Shown: positions 41,166-51,560 of the stretch, piece after piece | Layout of the letters: each line of letters starts with the position of its first letter | Position numbering within the stretch: the first letter of the stretch is position 1 | NCBI GenBank assembly: GCA_963281255.1 | Contig: OY725498.1 | Span: 1,798,001-1,862,000 of the forward strand | Length of the DNA: 64,000 nt | Direction: 5' to 3' | DNA from: Aphrocallistes beatrix | Lineage: Eukaryota; Porifera; Hexactinellida; Sceptrulophora; Aphrocallistidae | The notes under the pieces: generated by a model | What the model was told of the DNA's origin: nothing | The model's database searches: none | The model's input: the letters and a program-made list of their open reading frames with translations, nothing else | Made by a program: the position numbers and the translations under genes

Positions 41166-42797
41166 ATGCAAATAATAATTCCTTCAATAACAGAACAGTT
41201 CGATGGAAAAGGTCAATACATCGCGTATGATATCTATGTTAATGGGGTCTACTTCGCCTCTGTTCGCTACAGCATATTTTTGAACCTGCATGAAGAATTG
41301 AAGTCAAGGAAATTAATACCAACAACTTTAATATTTCCAGGAAAAAAGCTGTTCTCCCTCAATCAAGAGCAAATCACTCAGAGACGAGAGCAGTTAGAAG
41401 CTTATATGCGCTCTGTACTCCACCTGCCAAACATGGCCACCTGCCCTGTCCTCACCGATTTTTTCCGCCTCGCTCAGCAGATTACTTTCCAATTGGAAAT
41501 GTATCCAGTGGAAATAAAGATAATCATCCCTAACGGAGAGATTTTCAATATTGAGTGCTTGTCAACTGACACAACGGAGGAATTGCTGTTATTAATCGCG
41601 AAGAAATTCGGATTCCCAGATGAACTAATGCATCACTTCAATCTCTTCATCATGCGCGTAGAGGATGAGGAAGAATTGGATGCAGAAGCTAAGCCAAAGA
41701 AATCAAAACATGCAAAATATACTCGCATCTTGATGCCATACGAGTCGCCCTTTCTAGCTGTCGAGACGCCAGAGCGGAAGGTGCAGCTGGTCTTCCACAC
41801 CCTCTTCTACGATGCGATATACCTTTCAGAGATTCTACCCTTTGAGCAGGCGACAGAGACAGTCTACAAGGAAATAGTGCATGAGTGCAAGCTAGGACTG
41901 ATGGGAAAGCCTGACGCGAGTACGCAGGAGAAGATGAAACGTCTTAAGGCGGAGAAAAACGTGAAAGAATTCTTGAAAGTTTCTCGCTCTCTTCCATATT
42001 TCGGGTCCATACACGTGGATAATTGCCATTGTGACCTACCCAAAGATATGGAAGTGTCCATTAAAATAAACACAGTGGGAGTACTACTGCTGGATCCTAC
42101 TGACACGTACGGGGCCCATCCGCTGTATGAATACAAGCTGAACAGGCTCAAGTGTTGGAGGGTGGTGAGGAGTACGCGAGAGGGGTGCAAGTACTCCCTG
42201 ACGTTCGAGTATTTGTTCGATAAGACGACATTAAAGTGGGTGACTATTAGTTCAGAGCAGAGCTTGTACCTCAGCATTGTGATACAAACTGTGATCAATG
42301 AGTACATTATGAAGAACGACAACACTACATACAAGGACCTGGGAGTTCCTGATATGAGGACGAGACATTCTCGAAAGTTAAGCTCCTTTATCAAGAAGGG
42401 TCGATTCCCTTCGTCCACGTCTGAGGCTGGAAATGAGACAGGGGGAGCAGAGAGTCCGATTAGAAGCCCGGAGAAGGAATTCGTTAAATTTCCTAAAAAG
42501 ACTTCTGCTTCAGTGGAAGATGATGCTTTCACTGATGAGATATCTTCTGACAAAAACGAGCAGACATCTAACGGATCGATTCCCAACTCTTCAGAACCTG
42601 AGAGCGAAGAGGGGGCCACTAATACTCCAGTGGAGAACAGATTGAGCACCATAACAGTACAGAAGTCTAAAAAGAAATCTAATGATAGAGAAGATTTCGT
42701 GAGAATTAGAAAATCCATCAAAGAAATCGAAGTGGGAAAAGATGACGCTGCTGGAAACAAACTATTCCAGATGCGGATAGGAGATGACGACCTATGA
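41166..42797 (+). CDS. SNX17: Sorting nexin 17 orthologue
   Basis: 543 residues, single coding exon. A splice acceptor (TTTTTACCTTGTAG, ending 41147) lies 18 bp before the ATG, so the gene probably has a 5' UTR intron. PX domain about 1-108, with the VRYSIFLNLHEEL and QRREQLEAYM segments seen in SNX17/27/31; a FERM-like module about 115-385 (IIIPNGEIFNIE, ECKLGLMGKP, EYKLNRLKCWRV); then a low-complexity acidic/serine region. The last residues are IGDDDL, close to the C-terminal motif by which SNX17 binds the Retriever complex. SNX17 sits on early endosomes through PI3P and recycles NPxY/NxxY cargo such as integrins and LRP1. All parts appear intact. Confidence 0.93.
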   Translation: MQIIIPSITEQFDGKGQYIAYDIYVNGVYFASVRYSIFLNLHEELKSRKLIPTTLIFPGKKLFSLNQEQITQRREQLEAYMRSVLHLPNMATCPVLTDFFRLAQQITFQLEMYPVEIKIIIPNGEIFNIECLSTDTTEELLLLIAKKFGFPDELMHHFNLFIMRVEDEEELDAEAKPKKSKHAKYTRILMPYESPFLAVETPERKVQLVFHTLFYDAIYLSEILPFEQATETVYKEIVHECKLGLMGKPDASTQEKMKRLKAEKNVKEFLKVSRSLPYFGSIHVDNCHCDLPKDMEVSIKINTVGVLLLDPTDTYGAHPLYEYKLNRLKCWRVVRSTREGCKYSLTFEYLFDKTTLKWVTISSEQSLYLSIVIQTVINEYIMKNDNTTYKDLGVPDMRTRHSRKLSSFIKKGRFPSSTSEAGNETGGAESPIRSPEKEFVKFPKKTSASVEDDAFTDEISSDKNEQTSNGSIPNSSEPESEEGATNTPVENRLSTITVQKSKKKSNDREDFVRIRKSIKEIEVGKDDAAGNKLFQMRIGDDDL

Positions 42798-42975
42798 CTA
42801 CTACTTCTTCATACTATTTTGTCAAATAGGACTGTTATCATACTGTAACGATCTAGATTCTAGCCTAGATTTACCCCCCACAACTGTATAGCTTGTCTAT
42901 TTGTGTATTTCCAGCCTTTGTCTAAAAGTAATTGAATATTTCATTGAGTTAATAGATGGTTCCAATATGTGGTAT

Positions 42976-43159
42976 TGTCACACGTATAACCCGAAGTGTA
43001 ATAACTGACAAGGTTAGTATACAACAATAAAGAAATCTAGTTCAGTATTCGTACAAAGGAAATGAAACTAATGTAGATACAGGTACTAAGTAGTAGGTTA
43101 TATATTTTGGTTACTTAACAATATACTCTGTGATTCCCTGTACTGAAATACTGCTAACA
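42976..43159 (-). repeat. 3' LTR
   Basis: 184 bp, nearly identical to 48093-48276. A purine-rich tract (sense AAAAGGGAGGTGA) abuts it at 43160-43172 and is the likely plus-strand primer. The integrase frame stops at 43171 in this tract. Confidence 0.95.
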
Positions 43160-43170
43160 TCACCTCCCTT

Positions 43171-45329
43171 TTAATTCCTTCCATCCCGGGGCTGATTTCG
43201 TTCCACGGTCCCAGTTGGTATTCTTTCCCCTCTCTTGGGTATCTTATCCCATGGAATGAAATCATCAAACTGTTTGGCCTTCCTGTTACGTAAGGGATAT
43301 CTCCTCCCAACTGGAGGAACTTCCTCTTCCGACGTATTCGTTGTTGCCTCTTCTCCCTCACTGAATCTATTCCCCGAATCCAACTCAACATTTTGTCCAG
43401 ACTGCGTTCCTGGATCTTGATTCTCTTCATTCAGGATTAAGCCATCAGGTTGATCACTATTATCGTCATGACCATTATTCAAAGGATAATTCACCACAAC
43501 TGGAGAATTCCCACTATATACCTTGCACCTGTCGAGATGGACCCATTTTTCTCGATCTCGAATCCGCGAACCCCTATTATTTCGAGCCTGCTTCCGAATC
43601 CTTATCTTCACGTCTGGCCCTTTCTTGTCCAGAACCTCGTACGGACCGTCGTACCTTGGGTCTAATGCGTCATGTCTAGCAGAATTCCGTAACATCACCC
43701 TGTCTCCTCTCTCGACTTGTGTCTCGGCTCTTTTTTCGTTTACCCCTTCTCTTGACTTCGTTAAAGCCTGCTCAATACTCTCTCTGGCCATGGCATGTAA
43801 TGCTGCCTGCGTTTCCTTCAATTTCCCTAGGTACTCACCATGTGAATTCGGGATATCATTCTCGAGGTTCTCACACCATAGGTCCAGAGGCGAACGTGGT
43901 TGCCTTCCATATGTTAGTTGGTAGGGTGGGATTTTACTTGATGCATTAGACATGCAATTGCAATGGAAGCTGACCTCCTGGAGCAATGACGGCCAAGACC
44001 CTTTTCCTAACTGGCGGTCCAACATAAGGCATAGCATAACTTGTTTTACAAATCCGACATTTCGTTCAGCCATGCCGTTGCATTGAGGATGATAAGGGGT
44101 AGAACGCCGTTTATCGATATTCAGCGAAGCACAGAACTTCCGGAATTCGATCCCATCGAGCTGTGCTCCTTGATCTGTAACCAGAATCTCAGGTACTCCA
44201 TAACCCCTGTAGATCCACCCTTGCTCAAACGCAGTGATTACCCCCTCCGTCGTCTGGTCGCGGAGTGGCATCACTTCAATCAGACGTGTGAAAAGGTCCA
44301 CAATGACCAGGAAATATCTGTACTCACCATCAGCCCAGGGTAGCGTGCCAATGTCCATTGCTACTGCTCTACCAGGGTAGTCATTTCCAAGCAACATTGA
44401 CCGTATTGGTTCCCTCGATTTGTGAGATGGCTTGACTCGTTGGCATGTTACGCATCCCCGACAGTATAGTTTTGCATCCCTCGCCATCTTAGGCCAGTAA
44501 TAGCTCCGTCGCAGGGCTTCTAGGGTTCCTGCAATTCCGAAATGACCTAGTGCATGCACTCTTTCCAGTACCTCCTTCCTTAATACAGTAGGGACCACGA
44601 ATCGATGGTCGAAGTATAGTACTCCTTCCTTGAGATACAAATGGCTAGACACCTTCTTCAATTGCCCTGTCTCTACACTCCCCAAGTCATACCACTGCTG
44701 GACCGCCTTCTGTATAACGGGATCCCTCAACTGCTCCCGCACAATCCGCTTGAGGACTCTTTCTGCTGTTCCCACTGCGTATACATGTCCCTCAAACTCC
44801 GCTTCATCGTCCACTTTTCTGTCCCGCTCGAGGTGAGGGATTCGGCTGAGGTAGTCGGCCGTTTGATTCAAACTTCCTGGACGATATTCCACTCTGTATG
44901 GCAGTGACTCCAGTTCTAAAATCCATCGCGCATACGTGTGGCGAGGATCCTTCTGACTCCTCAGCCACTGAAGGGGGCAGTGATCAGTAAGAAAAACGAC
45001 TTCGCTCGCTGCTCTTAGATATACTGACCACTTCCTCGCAGCTGACACCAAGGCCCACGCCTCTAACTGCCCCGCACTATAACTCTTCTGCGAAGGACTT
45101 AAGGAGGAAGAATAATAGCAAATAGGGCGGAGCTTGCTCGTTGCTGGATCCCTTTGTGAAAGTACTGCTCCGACTCCGGTTGCGCTGGCGTCTACTTCGA
45201 CATAGAATGCTTTAGTCCATTGAGGGAACAATGCTAACACGACAGGCTCATTTGTCAACCTATCCCTTAACGTTGCAAAGGCCAGCTCGCATTCTGGGGT
45301 CCACTTCCACCGTGACCCCTTTTCGGTTA
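43171..45329 (-). CDS. Gypsy pol, RNase H and integrase part
   Basis: Open continuation of gag-pol on the far side of the MITE. RNase H shows VEVDASATGVGAVLS and LTDHCPLQWL. The integrase has an HHCC zinc finger (HALGHFGIAG...CRGCVTC), a catalytic core with Asp in AMDIGTLPW, Asp in LVTDQGAQLDG and Glu in CNGMAERNVGF, and a GPY/F-type module (YDGPYEVLDKKG). The C-terminal tail is acidic, then basic. The catalytic residues look intact. The open frame extends artificially into the MITE up to 45591. Confidence 0.9.
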
Positions 45330-45757
45330 CCGTATTTCCCTGAATAAGCGCCGGGGGCTTGAATAAGCGCCGGTTTGAATAAGCGCCGGGTCTAAAGGGT
45401 GAGCGAAATAAATAAGCGCCGGGGCTCGAATAAGCGCCGGGGCTTGAATAAGCGCCGGGGCTCGAATAAGCGCCGGGACTTGAATAAGCGCCGGGGCTCG
45501 AATAAGCGCCGGGGCTTGAATAAGCGCCGGGGCTCGAATAAGCGCCGGGGCTTGAATAAGCGCCGGGGCATTCTAGTTCTCTGAACATCATATCAAACCA
45601 TAAATGTATACCATATTTCCCTGAATAAGCGCCGGTCTAAAGGGTGAGTGAAATAAATAAGCGCCGGGGCTTGAATAAGCGCCGGTTTGGATAAGCGCCG
45701 GGTCTAAAGGGTGCACGAAATAAATAAGCGCCCGGGCGCTTATTCGAAGCAATACGG
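45330..45757. mobile_element. TA-flanked MITE with a GAATAAGCGCCGGGG array, inserted in pol
   Basis: Terminal inverted repeats CCGTATTTCCCTGAATAAGC and CCGTATTGCTTCGAATAAGC (read inward), with TA on both sides (45328-45329 and 45758-45759). The interior contains about ten 17-bp units of GAATAAGCGCCGGGGCT. It interrupts the retrotransposon between reverse transcriptase and RNase H. Its sister is at 57277-57604. Stop codons inside it truncate the first half of the polyprotein. Confidence 0.9.
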
Positions 45758-48070
45758 TAGTTTGTATAACGGGGCTGCAATATTCGCCATCTTCGGAATA
45801 TAACAACGATAGTAGTTGAGAGTTCCCAAAAATCGTTGGAGCTCCCGCACAGATCCCGGGTTTGGGAATGACTTAACTCTATCTAGATACGATATGACCG
45901 GCTCTCTACCGCGGTTAGAGATATGATGACCAAGAAATTCACACTCCCAATAGGCCAGGCGGCATTTATCTTCCCGTAATTGTATACCCTTATCTTGGAG
46001 GCGTCTGAATACTTCGCGCAGGTGTTTAATGTGATCATCGAAACTTACGGAAAAGATGAGGATATCGTCTATGTAGCTTTCCGCTGATTTGATTCCTTGT
46101 AAAGTATTATCCATTAACCGCTGGAAAGTAGCTCCCGAGTTAACCATTCCAAAAGGCATCACCAACATCTCGTACAAACCTCTCGGTGTGTGGAACGCCG
46201 TCTTTTCTATGTCTTGCTCTCTCATGGGAACGCACCAGTATGCACTAGCCACATCGAGACAAGAGAAGTATCGACTCCCTTCTAGCTTGTCTAAAATTGA
46301 TTGAGGGTTCGGGGGGCCGTATGCATCCCTTTTAGTAACGGAATTCAGTAGTCTATAATCAACTGCGAAGCGCATTCTTCCGTCTTTTTTACGCACGAGG
46401 ACTACGTCACTTCCCCATGGCGACTTGGAGGGCCTACATATGCCATTCTCGCACATTTCGTCAACTTGTCTCGTAATCTCCTCCTCCCAGGCAGGAGGAA
46501 TTCTTCGAGGTCTCGCCCTTATGGGGGTATCTGTCTGAAGTTCGACACTATGCGCATGGTTCACGTCTACTCTAGAGGGTCGCGTTGGGTCCCCTGCAAA
46601 AAGCGTAGGATATCCGTCAAGAAGTTCCTCTAATTGTCTAATCTCGCCGATTCCTAGTTCCACGTTGATCAATTCCTCTGCTCGTGTCGTCACAGATGCC
46701 TGTCGTATCTGGTCATTTGAAATTTGGGCTCTAAAGAGGGGTGTCGAACCACTTACTAAATCTTGTACCGGTTCCCAAGTGTTACCCAACTTGATTCTGC
46801 CCCCCTGAAAATCGAAGGCTACTGCTCCAAATTTCCTCATAAATTCACGTCCGAGAATAAACACCTGGTTGTCCGAGTTAAGTACTTGCAAGCGTTGTGT
46901 TACTGGTGCGCGTGTACCAACACACACTTCCACGTCGACATAACCGATCACATCGACCGGGGCGTCACAGAGTCCAAAAACTTTACTAGAACCTTCTCTC
47001 ATCCGTCTCTCTAAGCGGAGATTTTGTAACGTCTCTCTGTCAATCACGCTTGGTCTTGCCCCAGTATCGAGCATCGCCAATAATGTGTGATCCCCCACTC
47101 GTACCTGGATGCTAACGGCATCCTCCCCCGGCCCTACTACCAGAACTGAATTGTTATCGTCTCTCTTCCATCCCTCCTGTCGCTTTCCTCTTGGCCCTCG
47201 CGACTTTGGACAATCCCATGGCTTATGTCCCTGCTGACCGCATATCCAACACAGCCTTTTGGGGCAATTTTTGTATCCATGACCAAACTCATTGCATATG
47301 TAGCACCCGCCCCGTCTTTGTTGCGAAGAGTAACTCTTCCTTTGCTGCACTGTAGGTCCTTTTCGAACAACATAAACTTCATCAGCAGGATTTGAGCATT
47401 CTGATTCCGGTTGTCCTTCCGCCGATGGACTCTGAGGACGCCTCCTATCTATCCTTTCTTGCCCTTGAACCCGGGAATCCTGCCTTGCCAACTCCATTGC
47501 TTCATTTTGCAATCGTATACTGGTTACCTTTCCAGGTCCCAGCTCGCGATAGCCTTGAGTCAATGACATTCCTTTAGCTAAAAATATGTCTCGTATCTTC
47601 ACTGCGAAGCGTGCTCCGTCTTCTTCAGGGAGATCTCCCTCCTTTGCGGTGACCCAATCCTTGGCTTGCTGTCTGACTTCCATTGGAAGCTGACTGATCA
47701 TGAACATACAAACTTGTTTCGTACTCAAACCGGCTCTCAGTCCTTCTTCTAGGTATTGGGCAAAGAAGTCATAGACCTGCTCTCCTACCGGCCAAACTAA
47801 CAGGCGGAATCTCCCTATGGCTTCGAATATATCGGCAGGCGGGTCGAGGCGCTCTTTTAATAACTTGAAAGCATTTTCCAACGTATCTTTCTGAATTGCT
47901 TCTAAAACTACCCTTTCCTCCAGCTTTCCTCGGCATAGATACGCAGGTAGGAGCCTCTTAGCTGCTGCTTCCTCAAGAGAAACCACACTTGCTCGAAATT
48001 TCGGTTCCCATTCTGCTATCTTCTGCCCTTGGCGTAAAGGGGGAATGGAAACTGTTAAGGGAGTTGCCAT
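45758..48070 (-). CDS. Gypsy gag, protease and reverse transcriptase part
   Basis: It starts at ATG 48070, only 22 bases inside the 5' LTR edge. Gag (about 1-250) is followed by two CCHC knuckles (CYICNEFGHGYKNC and CWICGQQGHKPWDC, about 255-290), an aspartic protease with LDTGARPSVID (near 330), and reverse transcriptase (about 510-770) with SPWGSDVVLVRKKDG and the YIDDILIFS active site (near 669). The frame then runs into the MITE and stops at 45740. Apart from that insertion I see no stop or frameshift in the part read. Confidence 0.93.
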
Positions 48071-48080
48071 TCGAGAAAAC

Positions 48081-48092
48081 GAACTAGATTTA
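48081..48092 (-). promoter_or_regulatory. Primer-binding region, possibly self-priming
   Basis: The bases directly inside the 5' LTR (sense TAAATCTAGTTC) include an 11-base exact complement of GAACTAGATTT in the same LTR (sense position about 117-127 of 184). Elements such as Tf1 and Sushi prime from the 5' end of their own RNA through an 11-base match of this type. No typical tRNA 3' end complement (starting TGG) is seen here. Confidence 0.6.
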
Positions 48093-48276
48093 TGTCACAC
48101 GTATAACCCGAAGTGTAATAACTGGCAAGGTTAGTATACAACAATAAAGAAATCTAGTTCAGTATTCGTACAAAGGAAATGAAACTAATGTAGATACAGG
48201 TACTAAGTAGTAGGTTATATATTTTGGTTACTTAACAATATACTCTGTGATTCCCTGTACTGAAATACTGCTAACA
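48093..48276 (-). repeat. 5' LTR
   Basis: Holds the promoter of the retrotransposon. An AT-rich ATATATAA lies about 60 bases before the GAACTAGATTT site. Near-identity with the 3' LTR indicates recent insertion. Confidence 0.95.
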
Positions 48277-49224
48277 GTATATCCATATTCGTTTGAACGA
48301 TAAAATAAATGAATCAATCTACGTAAACTTTGTACGAGGGTAACTAGGAAAGTTTCCTAGTGACCCTCGTACTCTGTATACCAGTGGATGCGCTGTATTA
48401 ACTACGTATGGGAATTTTGTTTCAGAGCATTAATCAACCCAAATTTATACTTACAAGCGCGAGTCGCTTTCCTGCCCTGAGGAGTGAGGGCATTTCGTGT
48501 CTGCCTCCCTATAATGTACAGTCGACTCCGCTTAATATGGTCACATCGGTCAGAGGTCATTTTGCCCCGATTATGGAGAACCCTATATCCGAAAATATTT
48601 TGTATTAGCTTCTATGTGTGAGAGCTATTCCGGTCCTGTCAAAACTGCCCAATTAAGCAGTGACCTTATTAAGCGGAGGACTGTAATTTCATTTTCATTT
48701 TTAATATTAACATTTGGAACAATTGAATCGCTAAATTATTTCTAAATTCATTATTCAGTATATATGATACATTATGCAAACCTTTAAAGCTAGTTTGCAG
48801 CATACTTTGCAACTTAATTTGGGGTTTCTAGCAAATACACTGGGGTTGCCAGCAGCTCCTTATCTACGCCTATGTACGGATATAGGAATATTTTGTAATG
48901 CATACTATCCACTTATTGGATGGTTTTCCTCATGAAAAGTTATTGCTTATTTATTACCCAAGCATTTAAAAAACCGGAACTTCAACAAAGGTTTTAGGCA
49001 GGGGTCCATTAAATAATTCACAGTACAGTTTGACAACAATGACTACCGCAGGCTCTACTAAAATAATAAAAAATTGAAACAGGGATATACTACACGTAAT
49101 TACGAATTCATAATTGCAAACATTATCAATAACAACACACAATATGAACCAAGATAAACATGTGTTGTAGTGAATCAATACTTCTGGGGTAATAGTTAGT
49201 TACATATTCTTAGCAAATGACTCT
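48277..49224. other. Intergenic DNA with a worn GC module and a MITE
   Basis: Contains a palindrome-like GAGGGTAACTAGGAAAGTTTCC at about 48337 whose mirror CCTAGTGACCCTC follows, a degraded Helitron-like GC module (48454-48510), and a pogo-like MITE (48519-48683). No gene recognised. Confidence 0.5.
48519..48683. mobile_element. pogo-like MITE, complete
   Basis: Inverted ends CAGTCGACTCCGCTTAATA and TATTAAGCGGAGGACTG (mirror), flanked by TA. 165 bp. Related ends occur at 21711 and 27076, so the family is dispersed. Confidence 0.85.
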
Positions 49225-51486
49225 TCAATCAGAGTTTTGGTCAAAGTCGTCCTGAATCGCTTGTTTATCTTCAGGGACTGACCTCAGCTTCTCGATATCA
49301 GGCATCACGTAGCTGGTAATGGACTTCAAACTTAGCTTCTTACAAACATCGGAACCATCTTCTACACTTGGTAGGTCGGTAAGCGGAACGAAATCAAAGA
49401 AAGCTCTTTCTTTAGTGTTAGAATCGCACGAGTTTGATGCGGGGCTAAGTTGCTGGCGATTAATGCGAAATGTGTCACATTTTGAAACCGAACTTTTAAC
49501 CGGACTAGAAGTCGGTTTGGAAGAAGCAATCCCTCTTTTGAATAACCTTTGCCTCACGACGTCATTCCTCAAAGTAAATAGCAGGAAGAACAGCACACCA
49601 CTTGGAGTAGTGAAGATGATGAAAAGCCATTCAAACACGGTTGTAGAGATAAATGAGTTTGCAACCAAACTGAATGGGAGGAGAATCCAAGGAGCGCCCA
49701 ACACTGGAAACAGAAACGCAGATTTTACCAGAGATTCCCTGGCAATCTTCAAATTGGATACTCCAACACTTTTAGAAGTATTTTTCGCGACATAAAAAAC
49801 CTTTATTATCGCCATTATCAGAGTAATCATGTTCAGCACCAGTATTGCTAGCACTGGTCCAGTGAATGACCATATCAACCCGTTTGAGTAGGAGAGAAAG
49901 CAATGATCTGAAGATTGATGGACATAAGCGTCATGACTGATAGCAATCGTTGTGATGACAACGGGAACTGGAAGGCCCCAACCGAATGGTAGCAAGAACC
50001 AGAAGAGAGTTTTTCTGTCTAAAGACGTGATCCAGAGTAGGTAGATGATCTCTATCGATATGCACAGACCCCAGCTAAACACAGCCAGCCAGAAGTAGTG
50101 TAGCAGAAATACAGATACGGTACAAGCTATAGAACTATAACGAGTCGACTGGATTCCAAAGAGAAAGACTGCAATTGCAAAGGTTAAGGAGAGCGCGTAA
50201 TTAAAATAGATTCGGTTCATCTCAACTTTGAAGAACTCCTTCCCGCCTAGGATGAAGATAAATATGGATATGATGAGTGCGATTAGGGAGCAGCTCAGCA
50301 GAAAGTAACTGATGATGGACAGTGCTAAGGTCTCTTCTTCTCCTACATTCTGATATTTCGCACGGATGAGTACTCCGAAAGAAGTGAGATGAGTTGACTC
50401 ACACACAGTCCAGTTACCTTTTGAAGAATTTAGTTTCAACCCAGTTGAATGGAATGTGGAATTATCTCCATCTAGAAACACACACTTCTTCTCATGAGAA
50501 ATATTTTGTGGCGTATAAAATGTGAGGAGAATGGGAGACGTGAGGTTAATCCTTCTCTTTTCAGCAGATAGTGTCAATGAGAGGAGCTTGCTCCCAAGAG
50601 AATAGCCAGTGTTTGATTTGGAAGTGTTGGAAACATAAATTTGAGCGACACTATATTTAAACTCCCCATCAACACTCGTATCTTGCACCACCGTTCCAGG
50701 AATAGACGCACTCTCAGAAATTCTAAATGTATCCGAGTTCGGAATTATTAGTCCTCGCTCCATTCCAATGGACTTAATCCGTTGTGAAATAAGATTAACA
50801 CGTTGTGAAGTGAAAACACGATTCGTTACATCACCGTTAACTCCACCCAGTGAAATTCTCCCCATTATTTCCACTACTGAAATCAGTTTTGCTGTTGTAT
50901 AGAGCAACTCGTTAGTCTCCTTTTCGGTTACTTCCTGCGACTCCAACAGATTAGAAGTAACCTCGACTAGATTGCTAATAGTATCATTTGAAACATCTGA
51001 AAAGTGCTGCTCCAAAGCCTCGCTCAGTTTTAGAGTTGCATTAACCAATGTCTCGTAAATGTTGCGGTTTGTATTCGTATCAGGATCACCATAGTTGTTT
51101 GTATTAGGAAAGCTCAGTATTAATTCAATTTTTTGGTTGATCTCTATCAAAGATACATTTTCCTTCCCAATTATTTCATTAATAGAGTTAAGAGAATAGT
51201 TAGCGAATAAGAAGTTTAACTTTAGTTGCAGAGACCTCCGTACGAACACATTCTCAGCTACACACTCGAACACATACATTCCAGCAGGTAGGCCATTGTT
51301 GATTATGGAAAGTTTGTTCCCTAAGAACTTAACGCCATGTTGGGTTGGTAGAATGGTGGCGTTACTCCAGACTATATCAAGTCCTCTTTGACATGGATCT
51401 ACGCATTCTGCAGTCGTGTTTCCTCCTCCGATAGTGATCTCTCTTGATGTGAGGTTAGGACTGAAAATTAATTCCCGATTGTCTAA
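49225..51486 (-). CDS. Adhesion GPCR, large 3' exon
   Basis: About 753 residues from a splice acceptor (TTTTTACCTCGTTAG) to the stop; the 5' exon or exons with signal peptide are not found. The ATG at 51522 lies before the acceptor and is not used. Numbering from 51522: an Ig-like domain (about 30-110, with CVDPCQRGLDIVW and GMYVFECVAENV), a GAIN domain (about 115-385), a GPS with HLT at 378-380 (cleavage expected between Leu and Thr), seven membrane spans (about 395-650) and a 115-residue cytoplasmic tail. The GPS keeps the first and third conserved cysteines but lacks the second and fourth. Many N-x-S/T sites in the extracellular part. Adhesion GPCRs signal through a tethered agonist starting at the GPS Thr. 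Ligand unknown. Confidence 0.88.
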   Translation of the reverse strand, partial: LDNRELIFSPNLTSREITIGGGNTTAECVDPCQRGLDIVWSNATILPTQHGVKFLGNKLSIINNGLPAGMYVFECVAENVFVRRSLQLKLNFLFANYSLNSINEIIGKENVSLIEINQKIELILSFPNTNNYGDPDTNTNRNIYETLVNATLKLSEALEQHFSDVSNDTISNLVEVTSNLLESQEVTEKETNELLYTTAKLISVVEIMGRISLGGVNGDVTNRVFTSQRVNLISQRIKSIGMERGLIIPNSDTFRISESASIPGTVVQDTSVDGEFKYSVAQIYVSNTSKSNTGYSLGSKLLSLTLSAEKRRINLTSPILLTFYTPQNISHEKKCVFLDGDNSTFHSTGLKLNSSKGNWTVCESTHLTSFGVLIRAKYQNVGEEETLALSIISYFLLSCSLIALIISIFIFILGGKEFFKVEMNRIYFNYALSLTFAIAVFLFGIQSTRYSSIACTVSVFLLHYFWLAVFSWGLCISIEIIYLLWITSLDRKTLFWFLLPFGWGLPVPVVITTIAISHDAYVHQSSDHCFLSYSNGLIWSFTGPVLAILVLNMITLIMAIIKVFYVAKNTSKSVGVSNLKIARESLVKSAFLFPVLGAPWILLPFSLVANSFISTTVFEWLFIIFTTPSGVLFFLLFTLRNDVVRQRLFKRGIASSKPTSSPVKSSVSKCDTFRINRQQLSPASNSCDSNTKERAFFDFVPLTDLPSVEDGSDVCKKLSLKSITSYVMPDIEKLRSVPEDKQAIQDDFDQNSD

Positions 51487-51560
51487 CGAGGTAAAAACAA
51501 ATATAAAATTGAAATTATACAATTAATGAAATGTCATAAAAATTATCTAAATAAGCTAAC

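Larger units (their letters stand above)
42976..48276 (-). mobile_element. Ty3/Gypsy LTR retrotransposon, young, split by a MITE
   Basis: 184-bp LTRs (42976-43159 and 48093-48276) begin TGTTAGCAGT and end ..GTGACA in the sense direction. I see one difference between them (A or G in AACTGRCAAGG). GTAT flanks both sides, so this is an intact 4-bp target duplication. Gag, protease, reverse transcriptase, RNase H and integrase follow in that order, the Gypsy arrangement. One frame covers gag-pol except for a 428-bp MITE at 45330-45757. Length 5301 bp including that insertion. Confidence 0.95.

Noticed and set aside
41864-42760. 298-codon open frame antisense to SNX17
   Set aside because: Lies wholly within a conserved gene on the other strand; composition follows from codon bias of SNX17. 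No motif.
45399-45591. Arginine/lysine repeat frame and the MMFRELECPGAYSS leader of the integrase frame
   Set aside because: Both read the GAATAAGCGCCGGGG array of an inserted MITE, not retrotransposon protein.
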